From positions 49,323 through 113,322 of the forward strand of contig CAYPSO010000002.1 of assembly GCA_964413275.1 (NCBI GenBank): a stretch of 64,000 nt of DNA. Direction: 5' to 3'. The position numbers and the translations under genes were made by a program. The stretch comes from JAABRE01 sp964413275 (lineage in GTDB: Bacteria > Cyanobacteriota > Cyanobacteriia > Cyanobacteriales > JAABRE01). This document shows positions 27,240 through 36,226 of this stretch, one piece after another. Position 1 is the first letter of the stretch. Each line of letters begins with the position of its first letter. Under the pieces are notes generated by a model. It worked only from the letters and a program-made list of their open reading frames with translations. It ran no database searches and was not told where the DNA came from.

Positions 27240-27653
27240 ATTCAATCAAAAAATTAACTTTAAGAGGATATTTTTAACAATTATTAAGCCTAATAAAATA
27301 ATCAAAAAATATCTACTACGCTTTATTGACTAGGGTATTCTCAATAATATTCGTTATTGATACATAAATAATCATAAAATTACTGTTATTTGTACTTGTA
27401 CACCAGTCGTAAGATAAAAATCAAGAAACAACATAATCTATGTTAGGATGTTAAGTAAAAGAAAAAGTAACAAAAAATAAACAAGAAACAAACTTCAGAG
27501 CTAAAAGTGTCTGGTTATAATTACCAAAGTTGAAGCTTCTGACACAAAAATGATAATATAAGGTTCGGTTATGTTTCTGGTACTCCTAAAAACTTTATAA
27601 TTTTTAGGTATAGTCCCAAATATTTTTGTGGGAATCATAATAGGGAGATAATA
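27240..27653 (+). promoter_or_regulatory. Structured 5' leader of the 52-residue protein gene
   Basis: A 414-base gene-free stretch ending at a small gene. Three candidate stems are visible: GTGTC/GACAC enclosing GGT/ACC (27507-27545), an 8-base-pair stem CCTAAAAA/TTTTTAGG (27585-27608) and TCCCA/TGGGA (27614-27633) just before AGGGAG. The last two lie within 50 bases of the start codon and could affect translation. Upstream of 27500 I see nothing distinctive. The function is inferred. Confidence 0.35.
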
Positions 27654-27812
27654 GTGGCTAAACGTCGAAATCTAAAAAAAGAAAAAGCAGCTCGCAATCA
27701 AGCTTATGCTCGTCAGTTTCGTAAAATGTCTTCTCGTTTTGGGAAGAATAATAGAAGCTTTAGTAGAAATAATAATCAGCAAGCCGCCCAATCTGAGAAA
27801 GAAGAAGATTAG
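27654..27812 (+). CDS. Small basic conserved protein (52 aa)
   Basis: Starts GTG at 27654, with AGGGAG at 27642-27647, and encodes 52 residues beginning MAKRRNLKKEKAARNQAY and continuing ARQFRKMSSRFGKNNRSF, with an acidic Glu/Asp tail. The first 35 residues are strongly basic and likely helical. Short proteins of this kind (MAKRRNLKKEKA) recur in cyanobacteria, and a ribosome- or RNA-associated role is plausible but unproven. It has a structured leader. The strong ribosome site and codon-like composition support it as real. Confidence 0.7.
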   Translation: MAKRRNLKKEKAARNQAYARQFRKMSSRFGKNNRSFSRNNNQQAAQSEKEED

Positions 27813-28247
27813 AACTCTACTAATACCTACTCTTACAGAGGCGTAAAGTTTGTTGTTGAATTATTTAACGACTATTCCGACAATATGTGGTAAACTGTAT
27901 ATTTGATTACAAAAATCTAAGTGGTGGGCTAAGGCGTATTGATACATTCGGATTTATTTTAGAAATGAACGATTTACTCGCTCGCAACGTCTCTTATATC
28001 GAGCTTGGCTGAGATGAAGTAAGTTGAAGTTTAAATGCTTGTCATTGCCTAGCCTACCCTATTAAATTAACTAAAACTATTTTTTTAAAATCAATCTTTT
28101 GTAAAATTAATTATCTTAAATATTTAGTTTTACATAATATTAATAATCATAAAAATGTAACTTTAGCTATCATAAAAGCTTGGGAAAAATAAAAAGTTAT
28201 AGCTAAAGTATAAGCCCATAAACTAGACAATAAAAAGATAACATAAA
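27813..28247. other. Intergenic region before rsmD
   Basis: About 435 bases without a convincing ORF or RNA gene. GACAATATGTGGTAAACT near 27880 may be part of a promoter. The region ends in a simple repeat that touches the rsmD start. Confidence 0.35.
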
Positions 28248-28274
28248 AGCTAACAGCTAAGAGCTAACAGCTAA
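28248..28274. repeat. GCTAA simple repeat
   Basis: Four AGCTAA units (AGCTAACAGCTAAGAGCTAA and one more) directly abut the rsmD ATG. The same kind of unit appears at 53810-53850, 55440-55459, 55594-55650 and 57803-57840. Confidence 0.6.
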
Positions 28275-28280
28275 ATGATT

Positions 28281-28823
28281 ATGAGAATTTATGGGAATAG
28301 AGAATTAAAAACCGCATCAGGACAAGAAACAAGACCAACTACCGCTAAAGTTAGAGAAGCCCTATTTAATATTTGGCAAGGTAGAATAGAAGAGTGTCGC
28401 TGGTTAGATTTGTGTGCCGGTAATGGGATTATGGGAGGAGAAGCCTTGTGCCGAGGTGCGGACCTTGTGATTGGGATTGAAAAAAACCATCGAGCTTGTC
28501 AGATTATTAGGCAAAATTGGCAGAAATTAGCCCAACCAGAACAAAAATTTCAAATCTTGAAAGGAGATGTGATTACTAAAATCAAAAGTTTAGCCGGACA
28601 AAAATTCGATTTAATTTACTTCGATCCACCTTATGATAGTAAATTATATCAACCAACCTTAGAGGCGATCGCCCAATATTCCCTACTTACTTCTATTGGT
28701 GAAATTGCCGTCGAACACGATCCTAAATATTGGCAAACACAGGAAATCGAAGGTTTGGAAATCTGTCGTCAAAAAAATTATAGTAACACTAGCTTAAGTT
28801 TTTATCAGGAGATAAACCATTGA
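28281..28823 (+). CDS. rsmD: 16S rRNA (guanine966-N2)-methyltransferase
   Basis: 180 residues from ATG 28281; an ATG two codons earlier is possible. Homologues begin MRIYGNR..LKT, matching this start. Motifs are RPTTAKVREALFN, WLDLCAGNGIMGGEAL (SAM-binding motif I) and FDLIYFDPPYD (the DPPY catalytic motif). It methylates G966 of 16S rRNA during small-subunit assembly. The stop overlaps the next gene's start by 3 bases, so the two genes are coupled. The GCTAA repeat sits where a ribosome site would be. Confidence 0.92.
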   Translation: MRIYGNRELKTASGQETRPTTAKVREALFNIWQGRIEECRWLDLCAGNGIMGGEALCRGADLVIGIEKNHRACQIIRQNWQKLAQPEQKFQILKGDVITKIKSLAGQKFDLIYFDPPYDSKLYQPTLEAIAQYSLLTSIGEIAVEHDPKYWQTQEIEGLEICRQKNYSNTSLSFYQEINH

Positions 28824-29659
28824 AAAATCAAAATTATCCTAGTTGGCAACCACTTGTTGGCGGCTTAATTGCTGCTTTAATTGTATTAATTAGTTTTAAT
28901 TCTTTTGTAATTATAAATCCCGGACAAGCAGGAGTCCTCAGTATTTTAGGTAAAGCCCAAGATGGAGCATTACTCGAAGGTATCCATTTCAAACCTCCTT
29001 TTGTAACTAACGTTGATATTTATGACGTAACAGTACAAAAATTTGAAGTTCCGGCCCAAAGTGCCACCAAAGATTTACAAGACCTTTCTGCGAGTTTTGC
29101 CATTAACTTTCGCCTCGATCCTGTTAAAGTTGTTGAGATTAGAAGAACACAAGGTTCATTACAAAATATAGTAGCTAAAATTATTGCTCCCCAAACCCAA
29201 GAATCCTTTAAAATTGCTGCCGCTAGAAGGACAGTAGAAGAAGCAATCACTAAAAGAACCGAATTAAAACAGGATTTTGATGACGCTCTTAATTCTCGTC
29301 TAGAAAAATACGGGATTATTGTCTTAGATACCAGCGTGGTAGATTTGAATTTCTCCCCTGAATTTGCCCGTGCAGTGGAAGATAAGCAAATTGCCGAACA
29401 AAAGGCACAAAGAGCCGTTTATATCGCTCAAGAAGCCGAACAAGAGGCACAGGCAGACATAAATCGAGCCCAAGGTAGAGCGGAAGCCCAAAGATTGCTG
29501 GCTGAAACCCTTAAAGCCCAAGGTGGTGAATTAGTTTTGCAAAAAGAAGCCATCGAAGCATGGAAAACAGGAGGCGCACAAATGCCTAAAGTTTTAGTTA
29601 TGAGTGGTGATAATAAAAGTAATGTGCCATTTTTATTTAATCTTGGCGAAGTCAAGTAA
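28820..29659 (+). CDS. Prohibitin / SPFH-domain protein
   Basis: 279 residues. The start is TTG at 28820 with AGGAGA at 28807-28812, overlapping the rsmD stop. An N-terminal membrane helix (GGLIAALIVLISFNSFVII) precedes an SPFH domain (PGQAGVLSILGKAQDGALLEGIHFKPPFV) and a long Ala/Glu/Gln-rich coiled coil (KQIAEQKAQRAVYIAQEAEQEAQ). It matches prohibitin (cyanobacterial Phb1), a membrane scaffold forming large rings. An rsmD partner is incidental or conserved; I cannot tell. Confidence 0.9.
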   Translation: MKNQNYPSWQPLVGGLIAALIVLISFNSFVIINPGQAGVLSILGKAQDGALLEGIHFKPPFVTNVDIYDVTVQKFEVPAQSATKDLQDLSASFAINFRLDPVKVVEIRRTQGSLQNIVAKIIAPQTQESFKIAAARRTVEEAITKRTELKQDFDDALNSRLEKYGIIVLDTSVVDLNFSPEFARAVEDKQIAEQKAQRAVYIAQEAEQEAQADINRAQGRAEAQRLLAETLKAQGGELVLQKEAIEAWKTGGAQMPKVLVMSGDNKSNVPFLFNLGEVK

Positions 29660-29715
29660 TTGATAAAGAAGACTTCTTATTTTCTCAATCCTTACATAGA
29701 TGGGCAATATCCACC

Positions 29716-29746
29716 TTAATTAGATCGGTTATACCGATCTAATTAA
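29716..29746. repeat. Perfect hairpin after prohibitin gene
   Basis: Arms of 14 bases (TTAATTAGATCGGT and its complement) flank TAT. It lies 57 bases after the stop and 50 before the next start. It could terminate the prohibitin transcript, but there is no T-run; a dimeric regulator site is another reading. Confidence 0.55.
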
Positions 29747-29795
29747 ATCTTGATTATGTATATCCTTAAAGGGAAGGTAAATTAGAGGAGAGTCG

Positions 29796-31211
29796 ATGAA
29801 AGTGCAAAATTGGTTAATGTCACCCCTTAGTAATTTATTTCCCGACAGAAAGGGGAATAAAACAGTTAACCAAACACATTTAGAAGCTTCTCGACAATGG
29901 TTTGGTGCGATCGCAGCCTTAGAAGAATTATTATTACCTTTAAATACAGAAAATACTTGTCAGGGAGTGATTTTAGCCTCACCTACCCCGGTATTAACCA
30001 ATCAAAAATTAGCTTCCCTATTTCACACAGGCATTTTTACCACAGAAGCTTATCCTGCACTGCTTCCTTGCCGATTGTCTGGGTCAAAAAGTTCAGTTGA
30101 AAATAATCATAATTCATCTATTATTTCTTTACCACTTTTTCCTAACGATCCTTTAACTCAGGAGCAATTTTGTTTAGTTTTTACTGCTAATTTTTCCTTA
30201 TTATTATTGCTCGGAACTAACTCTCAAGGTTTACCTACTTTTAATTTTTCCTTCGATCCAGAATTAATCGGACAAAGTTGGGCTATTTTACGAAGTCGTT
30301 TGTTACTAACTAACCATCATAAATTACAGCATTTTGATAATTTAATTGAAGAATTTTCATCACCTATACCTGACTATCGTTTAGTTACTCAATTTAGTCA
30401 TAACTTATTAAATAATTTACCTAATCTGATTTTACAAACTAAACCAGAAGTAATTGATATTAAAACAAATAATTTCAAACAAACTGAAGAATTAGCTTTA
30501 AATGAAAATCCAGAATTTGAATTATTGCAAGCATTAACCCATGAAATTAGAACACCTTTAACTACTATTCGTACTTTAAGTAAATTATTACTGAAAAAAA
30601 GACGTAATTTAGCTGCTGATATAATTAAAAGGATAGAATTAATTGAACAAGAATGTACAGAACAAATTAACCGCATGGAGTTGATTTTCAAAGCAGCAGA
30701 ATTAAATAATAAAAACAAAAAAAATCTTCAATTAGTATCTATTTCTTTAGAAGAACTTTTTCAACAAAGCATTCCTAAATGGCAAAAACAAGCAGAAAGA
30801 CATAATATTATTTTAGATTTTGTTCTACCACAAAACCTACCTCAAGTTATTACAGATCCTGCCATGTTAGAACAAGTTTTAACGGGAATCATGGAGAAAT
30901 TCACTCGTGGTTTATCTATGGGCGGACGAATTCAAGTTGTCATCTCAATCGCCGGAAATCAACTCAAATTACAACTTTTATCTCAAGGTAAATATAGTTG
31001 TAATAATCCTCTAAAATCCCTTGGTCAATTATTAATGTTTCAGCCAGAAACTGGTAGTCTTAGCCTTAATTTAGATGTGACTAAAAATATGTTTCAAGCA
31101 TTAGGAGGCAAATTAATTATTAAGCAAAAACAAAATCGTAACAAGGAAGTATTTACTATATTTTTACCTTTAAATAAAGCTAAATCTGAAGTTGACTATT
31201 ATTCTGTATAG
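29796..31211 (+). CDS. Histidine kinase-like protein with degenerate ATP site
   Basis: 471 residues. A soluble N-terminal domain (~1-190) precedes a HisKA helix pair with H249 in ALTHEIRTPLTTIRTL. The ATPase region (from about 330) is eroded: the N box reads QVLTGIMEKFTRG with both asparagines gone, the D of DxGxG is not found (LLSQGKYS), and the G2 box reads TGSLSLNL in place of GTGLGL. The overall length and IPKWQKQAERHNIIL context are otherwise kinase-like. It may be phosphorylated by another kinase or act as a scaffold. Ribosome site GAGGAGAG at 29785. No regulator gene is adjacent. Confidence 0.75.
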   Translation: MKVQNWLMSPLSNLFPDRKGNKTVNQTHLEASRQWFGAIAALEELLLPLNTENTCQGVILASPTPVLTNQKLASLFHTGIFTTEAYPALLPCRLSGSKSSVENNHNSSIISLPLFPNDPLTQEQFCLVFTANFSLLLLLGTNSQGLPTFNFSFDPELIGQSWAILRSRLLLTNHHKLQHFDNLIEEFSSPIPDYRLVTQFSHNLLNNLPNLILQTKPEVIDIKTNNFKQTEELALNENPEFELLQALTHEIRTPLTTIRTLSKLLLKKRRNLAADIIKRIELIEQECTEQINRMELIFKAAELNNKNKKNLQLVSISLEELFQQSIPKWQKQAERHNIILDFVLPQNLPQVITDPAMLEQVLTGIMEKFTRGLSMGGRIQVVISIAGNQLKLQLLSQGKYSCNNPLKSLGQLLMFQPETGSLSLNLDVTKNMFQALGGKLIIKQKQNRNKEVFTIFLPLNKAKSEVDYYSV

Positions 31212-31257
31212 AAATATTATTTAGCGGTTAGCTTGAAATTAGTTAAAAAATAACATA

Positions 31258-31704
31258 ATGACAAAACCAAAAAGACCGTTTTCAGAAGAAGAATTTAAGC
31301 AAATATATTCTAAAGTTCCTAGAATTACCGTAGAAATTGTTATTCAAACCGATTCAGGAATAGTAATGACTCATCGTAAACAAGCATCTTGGCATAATCT
31401 ATGGCATATTCCCGGATGCACTCTTTATTATCAAGAAACTATTGATAATGCTATTAAAAGACTTGCTGATGAAGAATTAGGAATTAGTGTAATTAAACAA
31501 AAATTTTTGCAATATATAGAATATTTTAGCGAACAAAAATATCGGGGTTTTGGTGCAAGTATCGGCTTAATATTTTTATGTACAACAAATGATGAATTAC
31601 CATCAGTAAATGAAGCAGGAGAAGTAGTTGATGTTTTTACAAATATTCCCGAAAATATCGTTCCCGAACATCGTATAATATTAAAAAAAATATTATCTGT
31701 ATAA
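31258..31704 (+). CDS. Nudix hydrolase, GDP-mannose hydrolase-like
   Basis: 148 residues. The Nudix region reads WHIPGCTLYYQETIDNAIKRLADEELGI: glutamate, EE and G are kept, but the second glycine is Cys and RE has become RL. GDP-mannose mannosyl hydrolases carry a comparable RL change, so a nucleotide-sugar hydrolase is the best guess. Most Nudix enzymes need the missing Glu for phosphoanhydride cleavage. The stop is 3 bases before dnaE-C, so the two are probably translated together. Confidence 0.75.
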   Translation: MTKPKRPFSEEEFKQIYSKVPRITVEIVIQTDSGIVMTHRKQASWHNLWHIPGCTLYYQETIDNAIKRLADEELGISVIKQKFLQYIEYFSEQKYRGFGASIGLIFLCTTNDELPSVNEAGEVVDVFTNIPENIVPEHRIILKKILSV

Positions 31705-31707
31705 GCT

Positions 31708-31815
31708 ATGGTTAAAATTATTAGTTGTCAATCATTAGGATTACAAAAAGTATATGATATTGGTGTAGTTAAAGACCATAATTTTCTCTTAGCTAATGGT
31801 GTAGTTGCTTCCAAT
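31708..31815 (+). other. DnaE split-intein C fragment (36 codons)
   Basis: Codons 1-36 of the dnaE C-half. They contain block F (VYDIGVVKDHNF with the conserved Asp-His) and block G (NGVVASN-CFN). Asn36 cyclises and Cys37 is the +1 nucleophile. The residue before Asn is Ser, not the His of many inteins, as in other DnaE split inteins. Confidence 0.95.
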
Positions 31816-33060
31816 TGTTTTAATAAATCTCATTCCACTGCGTATGCTTATGTCACTTATCAAACTGCTTATTTAAAAGCAAATTACCCTACAGAATATA
31901 TGACAGCTTTATTAAGCGCAAGTAGTGGTAATACCGATAAAATTGAAAAATATCGGGAAAATTGCGAACGCATGGGCATTAGAGTTCAACCACCAAATAT
32001 AAATCGTTCCCAATTAGATTTTACTCCTGATGGTAATAATATTTTGTTTGGTTTATCAGCTATTAAAAATTTAGGAGATAACGCCATAGAAAATATTATC
32101 AAAGCTAGAGAAAAAGTAGGAGGAAAGTTTAAATCTTTTGCTGAGTTTTGTAGTAATATTGATTTAAAAGTTGTTACAAAAAGAGCTTTAGAACCTTTGA
32201 TTTATTCGGGTGCTTTTGATGAAATTGAACCTAATAGAAATCAGTTACTTGAAGATGTAAAACTGATGATTCCTTGGGTACAAAATAAAATCAAGGAAAA
32301 AGAGCAGGGGCAAATGAATATTTTTGATATGCTCGCCCCAAATCCTGATAATAAAAATGACGATCACATTATTTTTGATGAAGCTCCTAAAGCTCCCTCA
32401 GTTCCAGATTTTCCCCTCAAAGAAAAATTAAAATTAGAAAAGGAATATTTGGGTTTTTATGTCTCCGAACATCCTTTAAAATCTTTACAAGAAAGTGCCA
32501 GAGTTTTATCACCAATAAATTTAGATCAGTTAAGCGAACAAAAATCTAGAAAAAAAATTAGCTGCGTAGTTGTTTTAACTTCTTATAAAAAACATATTAC
32601 TAAAAATGGCGATCCTATGGCTTTTTTACAACTAGAAGATGCAACTACTACAGCAGAGGGAATTGTGTTTCCTAGTACCTACGAACAAGTAAGTGAATTT
32701 TTAGTAGAAGATAATCAATTAATTGTTTGGGGAAAAGTACAAAAAAAAGATGATAAAACCCAATTAATTATAGATGATATTCAAGCCATTGAAAAAATTA
32801 AATTAGTCATAGTAGAATTATCTGTAGAACAAGCAATGGATAGACACAAATTACAGAGTTTACAAGGAATTATTCAAGAATATTCTGGAGAAAAAAATAA
32901 ATCTAAAATACCCGTAATTGCTAAAATTAAATCAGATAACTCTAGTCAGTTTATACGTTTAGGAGAAGATTTTTGGGTACAAAATGCTGAAGCAGTTAAA
33001 AATGCCCTTAATAATGTTGATTTTAGAGCCGATTTACAACCTTTAATTTATAAAAAATAA
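31708..33060 (+). CDS. dnaE: DNA polymerase III alpha, C-terminal half with split-intein C
   Basis: 450 residues. The first 36 are the C-intein (VYDIGVVKDHNFLLANGVVASN, ending Asn36); Cys37 begins the extein CFNKSHSTAYAYVTYQTAYLKANYP, the C-terminal part of DnaE. The following residues cover the helix-hairpin-helix region (FGLSAIKNLGDNAIENII) and an OB-fold (KKISCVVVLTSYKKHITKNGDPMAFLQLED). The N-half with N-intein is encoded elsewhere; trans-splicing joins them. The start is ATG with no clear ribosome site, 3 bases after the Nudix stop. This is the known cyanobacterial split DnaE, not a truncated gene. Confidence 0.97.
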   Translation: MVKIISCQSLGLQKVYDIGVVKDHNFLLANGVVASNCFNKSHSTAYAYVTYQTAYLKANYPTEYMTALLSASSGNTDKIEKYRENCERMGIRVQPPNINRSQLDFTPDGNNILFGLSAIKNLGDNAIENIIKAREKVGGKFKSFAEFCSNIDLKVVTKRALEPLIYSGAFDEIEPNRNQLLEDVKLMIPWVQNKIKEKEQGQMNIFDMLAPNPDNKNDDHIIFDEAPKAPSVPDFPLKEKLKLEKEYLGFYVSEHPLKSLQESARVLSPINLDQLSEQKSRKKISCVVVLTSYKKHITKNGDPMAFLQLEDATTTAEGIVFPSTYEQVSEFLVEDNQLIVWGKVQKKDDKTQLIIDDIQAIEKIKLVIVELSVEQAMDRHKLQSLQGIIQEYSGEKNKSKIPVIAKIKSDNSSQFIRLGEDFWVQNAEAVKNALNNVDFRADLQPLIYKK

Positions 33061-33080
33061 CCCCTTATATTAATAAAATT

Positions 33081-34469
33081 ATGAAATCAATTACTGACTA
33101 TAAAAACTTACTAAGCCAATTAATAAAACGCTATCAAAATAAAACAGATTATTTAGCAATTCGCCTAGAAATATCCGAAGGAACAAATATTGCTTTACGA
33201 GGAGATAAAATAGATACCATTAGTGAAGGAATATCCCTTGGCGGACAAGTTAGAGCTTGTTATCGTGGGGGTTGGGGTTTTGTCGCATTTAATAACCTAT
33301 CTAGTTTAGCCGAAAGAGTTGAAGATGCCATCGCCTCAGCCCGAATTATTGGCGATGAAGAAACCATTCTCGCTCCCGTAGAGCCAGTAGAAATCATCTG
33401 TAAATTACCAATAACGGGCATAGATGCCCGTGAAATCCCACTTACAGAAAAAAAACAACTATGCGATCGCTATAACGAAATGTTACGCAGTTATAGTCCT
33501 AAAATCGCATCTACTTCAGTGCGTTATGGAGATACCACCCAACATATTATCCTCGCCACCTCAGATGGTACTTTAATCGAACAATCATGGAGCGATTTAG
33601 AAATACGCTTCTCAGCCACAGCAAGAAACGGAGAAACTGTACAAACAGGTAGAGAAACCAGTGGCTCTCGTCGTGGTTATCAGGATTTAATTAACTTAGA
33701 TCAACAAGTAGAAGAAGCAGCCAAACGTGCAGTAGAAGCCCTATTTTTGCCCTCTGTGAAAGGTAAAACTTACCCTGTCGTCATCGACCCCATTTTGACT
33801 GGTTTGTTTGTTCATGAAGCATTTGGCCACCTTTCCGAAGCTGATATGGCCTATGAAAATCCCGACATCTTAGAAGTAATGACTATGGGGAAAAAATTTG
33901 GCCCTTCTGAATTGCAAATTTTTGACGGTGCAGCACCAGAAGGCCATCGAGGCAGTTACTATTATGACGATGAAGGTACACCCGCAACTACCACCCAATT
34001 AATTAAAGATGGAGTTTTAGTAGGCAGATTACACTCTAGGGAAACCGCCGGAAAATTAGGAGAAAAGCCCACAGGTAACGCTCGTTGCTTAAATTATCAT
34101 TATGCTCCCATTGTTCGTATGACTAATACTTGGATAGAAAGAGGCAAAACACCCGTAAAGGATTTATTTAAAGATATTAAAGAAGGGGTTTATGCTTGCA
34201 ATTGGCTAGGGGGAATGACTAATGGGGAAATGTTTACTTTTAGTGCAGGAGAAGCGTGGATGATTCGTAACGGGCAACTAGAAGAAAAAGTTAGAGATGT
34301 AACCCTTTCAGGAAATGTATTTAAAACTTTAGCCAATATTGAAGCAATTGGGGATGATTTTTATTGGGATGAGTCAGGAGGATGCGGTAAAGGTGGACAA
34401 AATGGTTTGCCTGTTGGTTGCGGTGGGCCTAGTTTAAGGATTAAAAATGTGGTAGTTGGAGGAGTGTAG
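33081..34469 (+). CDS. tldD: Metalloprotease TldD
   Basis: 462 residues. The zinc motif HExxxH is at 245-250 (VHEAFGHLSEAD) and the third ligand region near GGCGKGGQNGLPVGCGG. The start has RGDKIDTISEGISLGGQVRACY, typical of TldD. With TldE it forms a protease that degrades unfolded peptides and matures ribosomally made peptides. It begins 20 bases after dnaE-C, so likely in the same operon. No tldE is adjacent. Complete in length. Confidence 0.93.
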   Translation: MKSITDYKNLLSQLIKRYQNKTDYLAIRLEISEGTNIALRGDKIDTISEGISLGGQVRACYRGGWGFVAFNNLSSLAERVEDAIASARIIGDEETILAPVEPVEIICKLPITGIDAREIPLTEKKQLCDRYNEMLRSYSPKIASTSVRYGDTTQHIILATSDGTLIEQSWSDLEIRFSATARNGETVQTGRETSGSRRGYQDLINLDQQVEEAAKRAVEALFLPSVKGKTYPVVIDPILTGLFVHEAFGHLSEADMAYENPDILEVMTMGKKFGPSELQIFDGAAPEGHRGSYYYDDEGTPATTTQLIKDGVLVGRLHSRETAGKLGEKPTGNARCLNYHYAPIVRMTNTWIERGKTPVKDLFKDIKEGVYACNWLGGMTNGEMFTFSAGEAWMIRNGQLEEKVRDVTLSGNVFKTLANIEAIGDDFYWDESGGCGKGGQNGLPVGCGGPSLRIKNVVVGGV

Positions 34470-34537
34470 AAATATTTAGGCTAATTCCTTTGCCTTCTGC
34501 CTCCTGAATACTTGCAATGCGTGACAGCTCAATAAAA

Positions 34538-35755
34538 TTATGCACTTCTTAAGGCAACAATGGGGTCAAGTTTGGCTGCACGTTGGGCAGGAAATACACC
34601 AAAAAATAAACCAATTCCACCAGAAACACTTACCGCTAAAATAATAGATGAAACCGAAACTGTAGCAGGTAGAGGTGAAACTGCAGCAACTAAAATTATC
34701 CCGCCAACACCAATAATTATGCCAAATAAACCACCAGTTACAGCCAGAATTACTGCTTCTATTAAGAATTGATTTAAAATATTTTTACCTGTTGCGCCAA
34801 TTGCTTTTTTTAAGCCTATTTCTTGGGTTCTTTCTGTCACTGAAACCAGCATTATATTCATTACACCAATGCCACCAACTAAAAGAGAAATTCCTGCGAT
34901 CGCAGCTAATAATACGGTCAATCCATCAGTAATTGTCCCAACTATTTCTAATATATCTTTTTGTGTCTGCACATCAAAATCATTTTCCCTAGTTATTTTG
35001 TGACGCAATCTTAATAAGTTTTCAATCTGAAATTTAGCTGCACTAATGCTATTTTCATCTTTAGCAGAAATAGAAATAAAAGTTACTTCTAATCCATAGG
35101 GGGAAGTATTACCTACTATTTGACTAGACATAGTTGTTAAAGGAATAAAAACACTTTCATCCTGATTTGTTCCGAGGAACGAACCCTTAGACTCCATCAC
35201 ACCAATAACTTGAAAACTAACATTTTTGATCCTAATATTTTTACCAACGGGATTTTGACCTGTATATAATTTCTCTGCTATTTCTGAACCGAGAATTGCT
35301 ACCCGATTATTTCTTTTCAAATCTAAATCGGTGATAAATCGACCTTGAGCTACATCAAAATTTCTAACTGTTAAAAATTCAGGATTTGTTCCAATTACTA
35401 AACTTTCTAAATTTTTATTACGATAATTAACTAATACACGGCCATTTAATTGGGGTGCAACTTCATTAATACTAGGTACTTGAGATGCGATCGCTTCTGC
35501 ATCTGCGAGGACTAAAGTTTTTGGTAAATCAATAGTTGTTCTTTGGGCTTCCCTCGATCCTGGAACTACAAATAAAACATTAGGGCCAAGGGATTCAAAT
35601 TGTTCTGCGGCTAATTTTTGCGTGCCTTGTCCTATGCCTACCATGCCAATAACGGAAGCATTACCAATAATAATACCTAACATTGTTAAACTACTACGCA
35701 TCTTATTTGCTATCAAGGTTTGAGTAGCCATTTTAAGAGTTTCAAGAATATTCAT
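34538..35755 (-). CDS. MacB-like ABC transporter permease
   Basis: 405 residues with the MacB/LolC layout: an N-terminal helix (SSLTMLGIIIGNASVIGMV), a large periplasmic domain (~50-270) and three C-terminal helices with GGIGVMNIMLVSVTERTQEIGLKKAIGAT, the FtsX signature. It should be the permease of an exporter of peptides, lipids or envelope compounds. The ATPase gene is not next to it. The region after it on the same strand is decayed, so the rest of the locus may be elsewhere. Confidence 0.88.
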   Translation of the reverse strand: MNILETLKMATQTLIANKMRSSLTMLGIIIGNASVIGMVGIGQGTQKLAAEQFESLGPNVLFVVPGSREAQRTTIDLPKTLVLADAEAIASQVPSINEVAPQLNGRVLVNYRNKNLESLVIGTNPEFLTVRNFDVAQGRFITDLDLKRNNRVAILGSEIAEKLYTGQNPVGKNIRIKNVSFQVIGVMESKGSFLGTNQDESVFIPLTTMSSQIVGNTSPYGLEVTFISISAKDENSISAAKFQIENLLRLRHKITRENDFDVQTQKDILEIVGTITDGLTVLLAAIAGISLLVGGIGVMNIMLVSVTERTQEIGLKKAIGATGKNILNQFLIEAVILAVTGGLFGIIIGVGGIILVAAVSPLPATVSVSSIILAVSVSGGIGLFFGVFPAQRAAKLDPIVALRSA

Positions 35756-35822
35756 AATCGGTTTATTTATTAATTTATTGGTGATATTTATAATTATAAA
35801 TATAATTTGGTTGCTGACAAAT

Positions 35823-35954
35823 TTATACTTCTAGCTGATTAATTAAATCATCAGTAACAGAAATTAAGGCATCCCAACGTTGACAATTTTCTTGATTTTT
35901 AGTTGCTCTTTGCTGAATCTTATCTAAATTAGGTAATTTGTAAGTTTTATTCAT
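35823..35954 (-). CDS. Small ORF (43 aa), hypothetical
   Basis: ATG at 35954 encodes 43 residues (starting MNKTYKLPNLDKIQQRAT, ending DDLINQLEV). Helical, no known family. It starts 8 bases after the stop of another short ORF on the same strand, which gives an operon-like pair. Either a genuine small gene or part of a decayed locus. Confidence 0.3.
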   Translation of the reverse strand: MNKTYKLPNLDKIQQRATKNQENCQRWDALISVTDDLINQLEV

Positions 35955-35962
35955 AATAAATT

Positions 35963-36139
35963 TCAATCTATTTTTATTTCTTGAATAGTTGCCAAGGAAC
36001 TATCACTAATAGCTTCTGCTTCATATAAAGTTCTTTCTAATAGTTCCATCATAGCAACAGGAGCAAATGGTTGAGCTTCGGCGATTCTTAAGGATAAAGT
36101 GTAAAGACGAGAATAATAGTAAAAGACAATTAAAATCAA
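35963..36139 (-). pseudogene. Short ORF or remnant (58 aa), hypothetical
   Basis: A frame with only a TTG as possible start (36139) reads RLYTLSLRIAEAQPF and ELLERTLYEAEAISDS and stops at 35963. The composition looks like real protein coding, but no good start is visible and the 5' part runs into A+T-rich sequence. Probably the tail of a lost gene. It abuts the 43-residue ORF. Function unknown. Confidence 0.3.
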
Positions 36140-36226
36140 AAGCGATCGCCACTAAACTCTAAACTTTATCTTTAATCTTACAAATTAAATTTCAAAATAA
36201 AAACAATAAATCCTGAATACTTCTTA

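Noticed and set aside
31708..33060. dnaE as a truncated pseudogene
   Set aside because: The N-terminal 36 residues are a split-intein C-part, which is the normal start of this gene in cyanobacteria.
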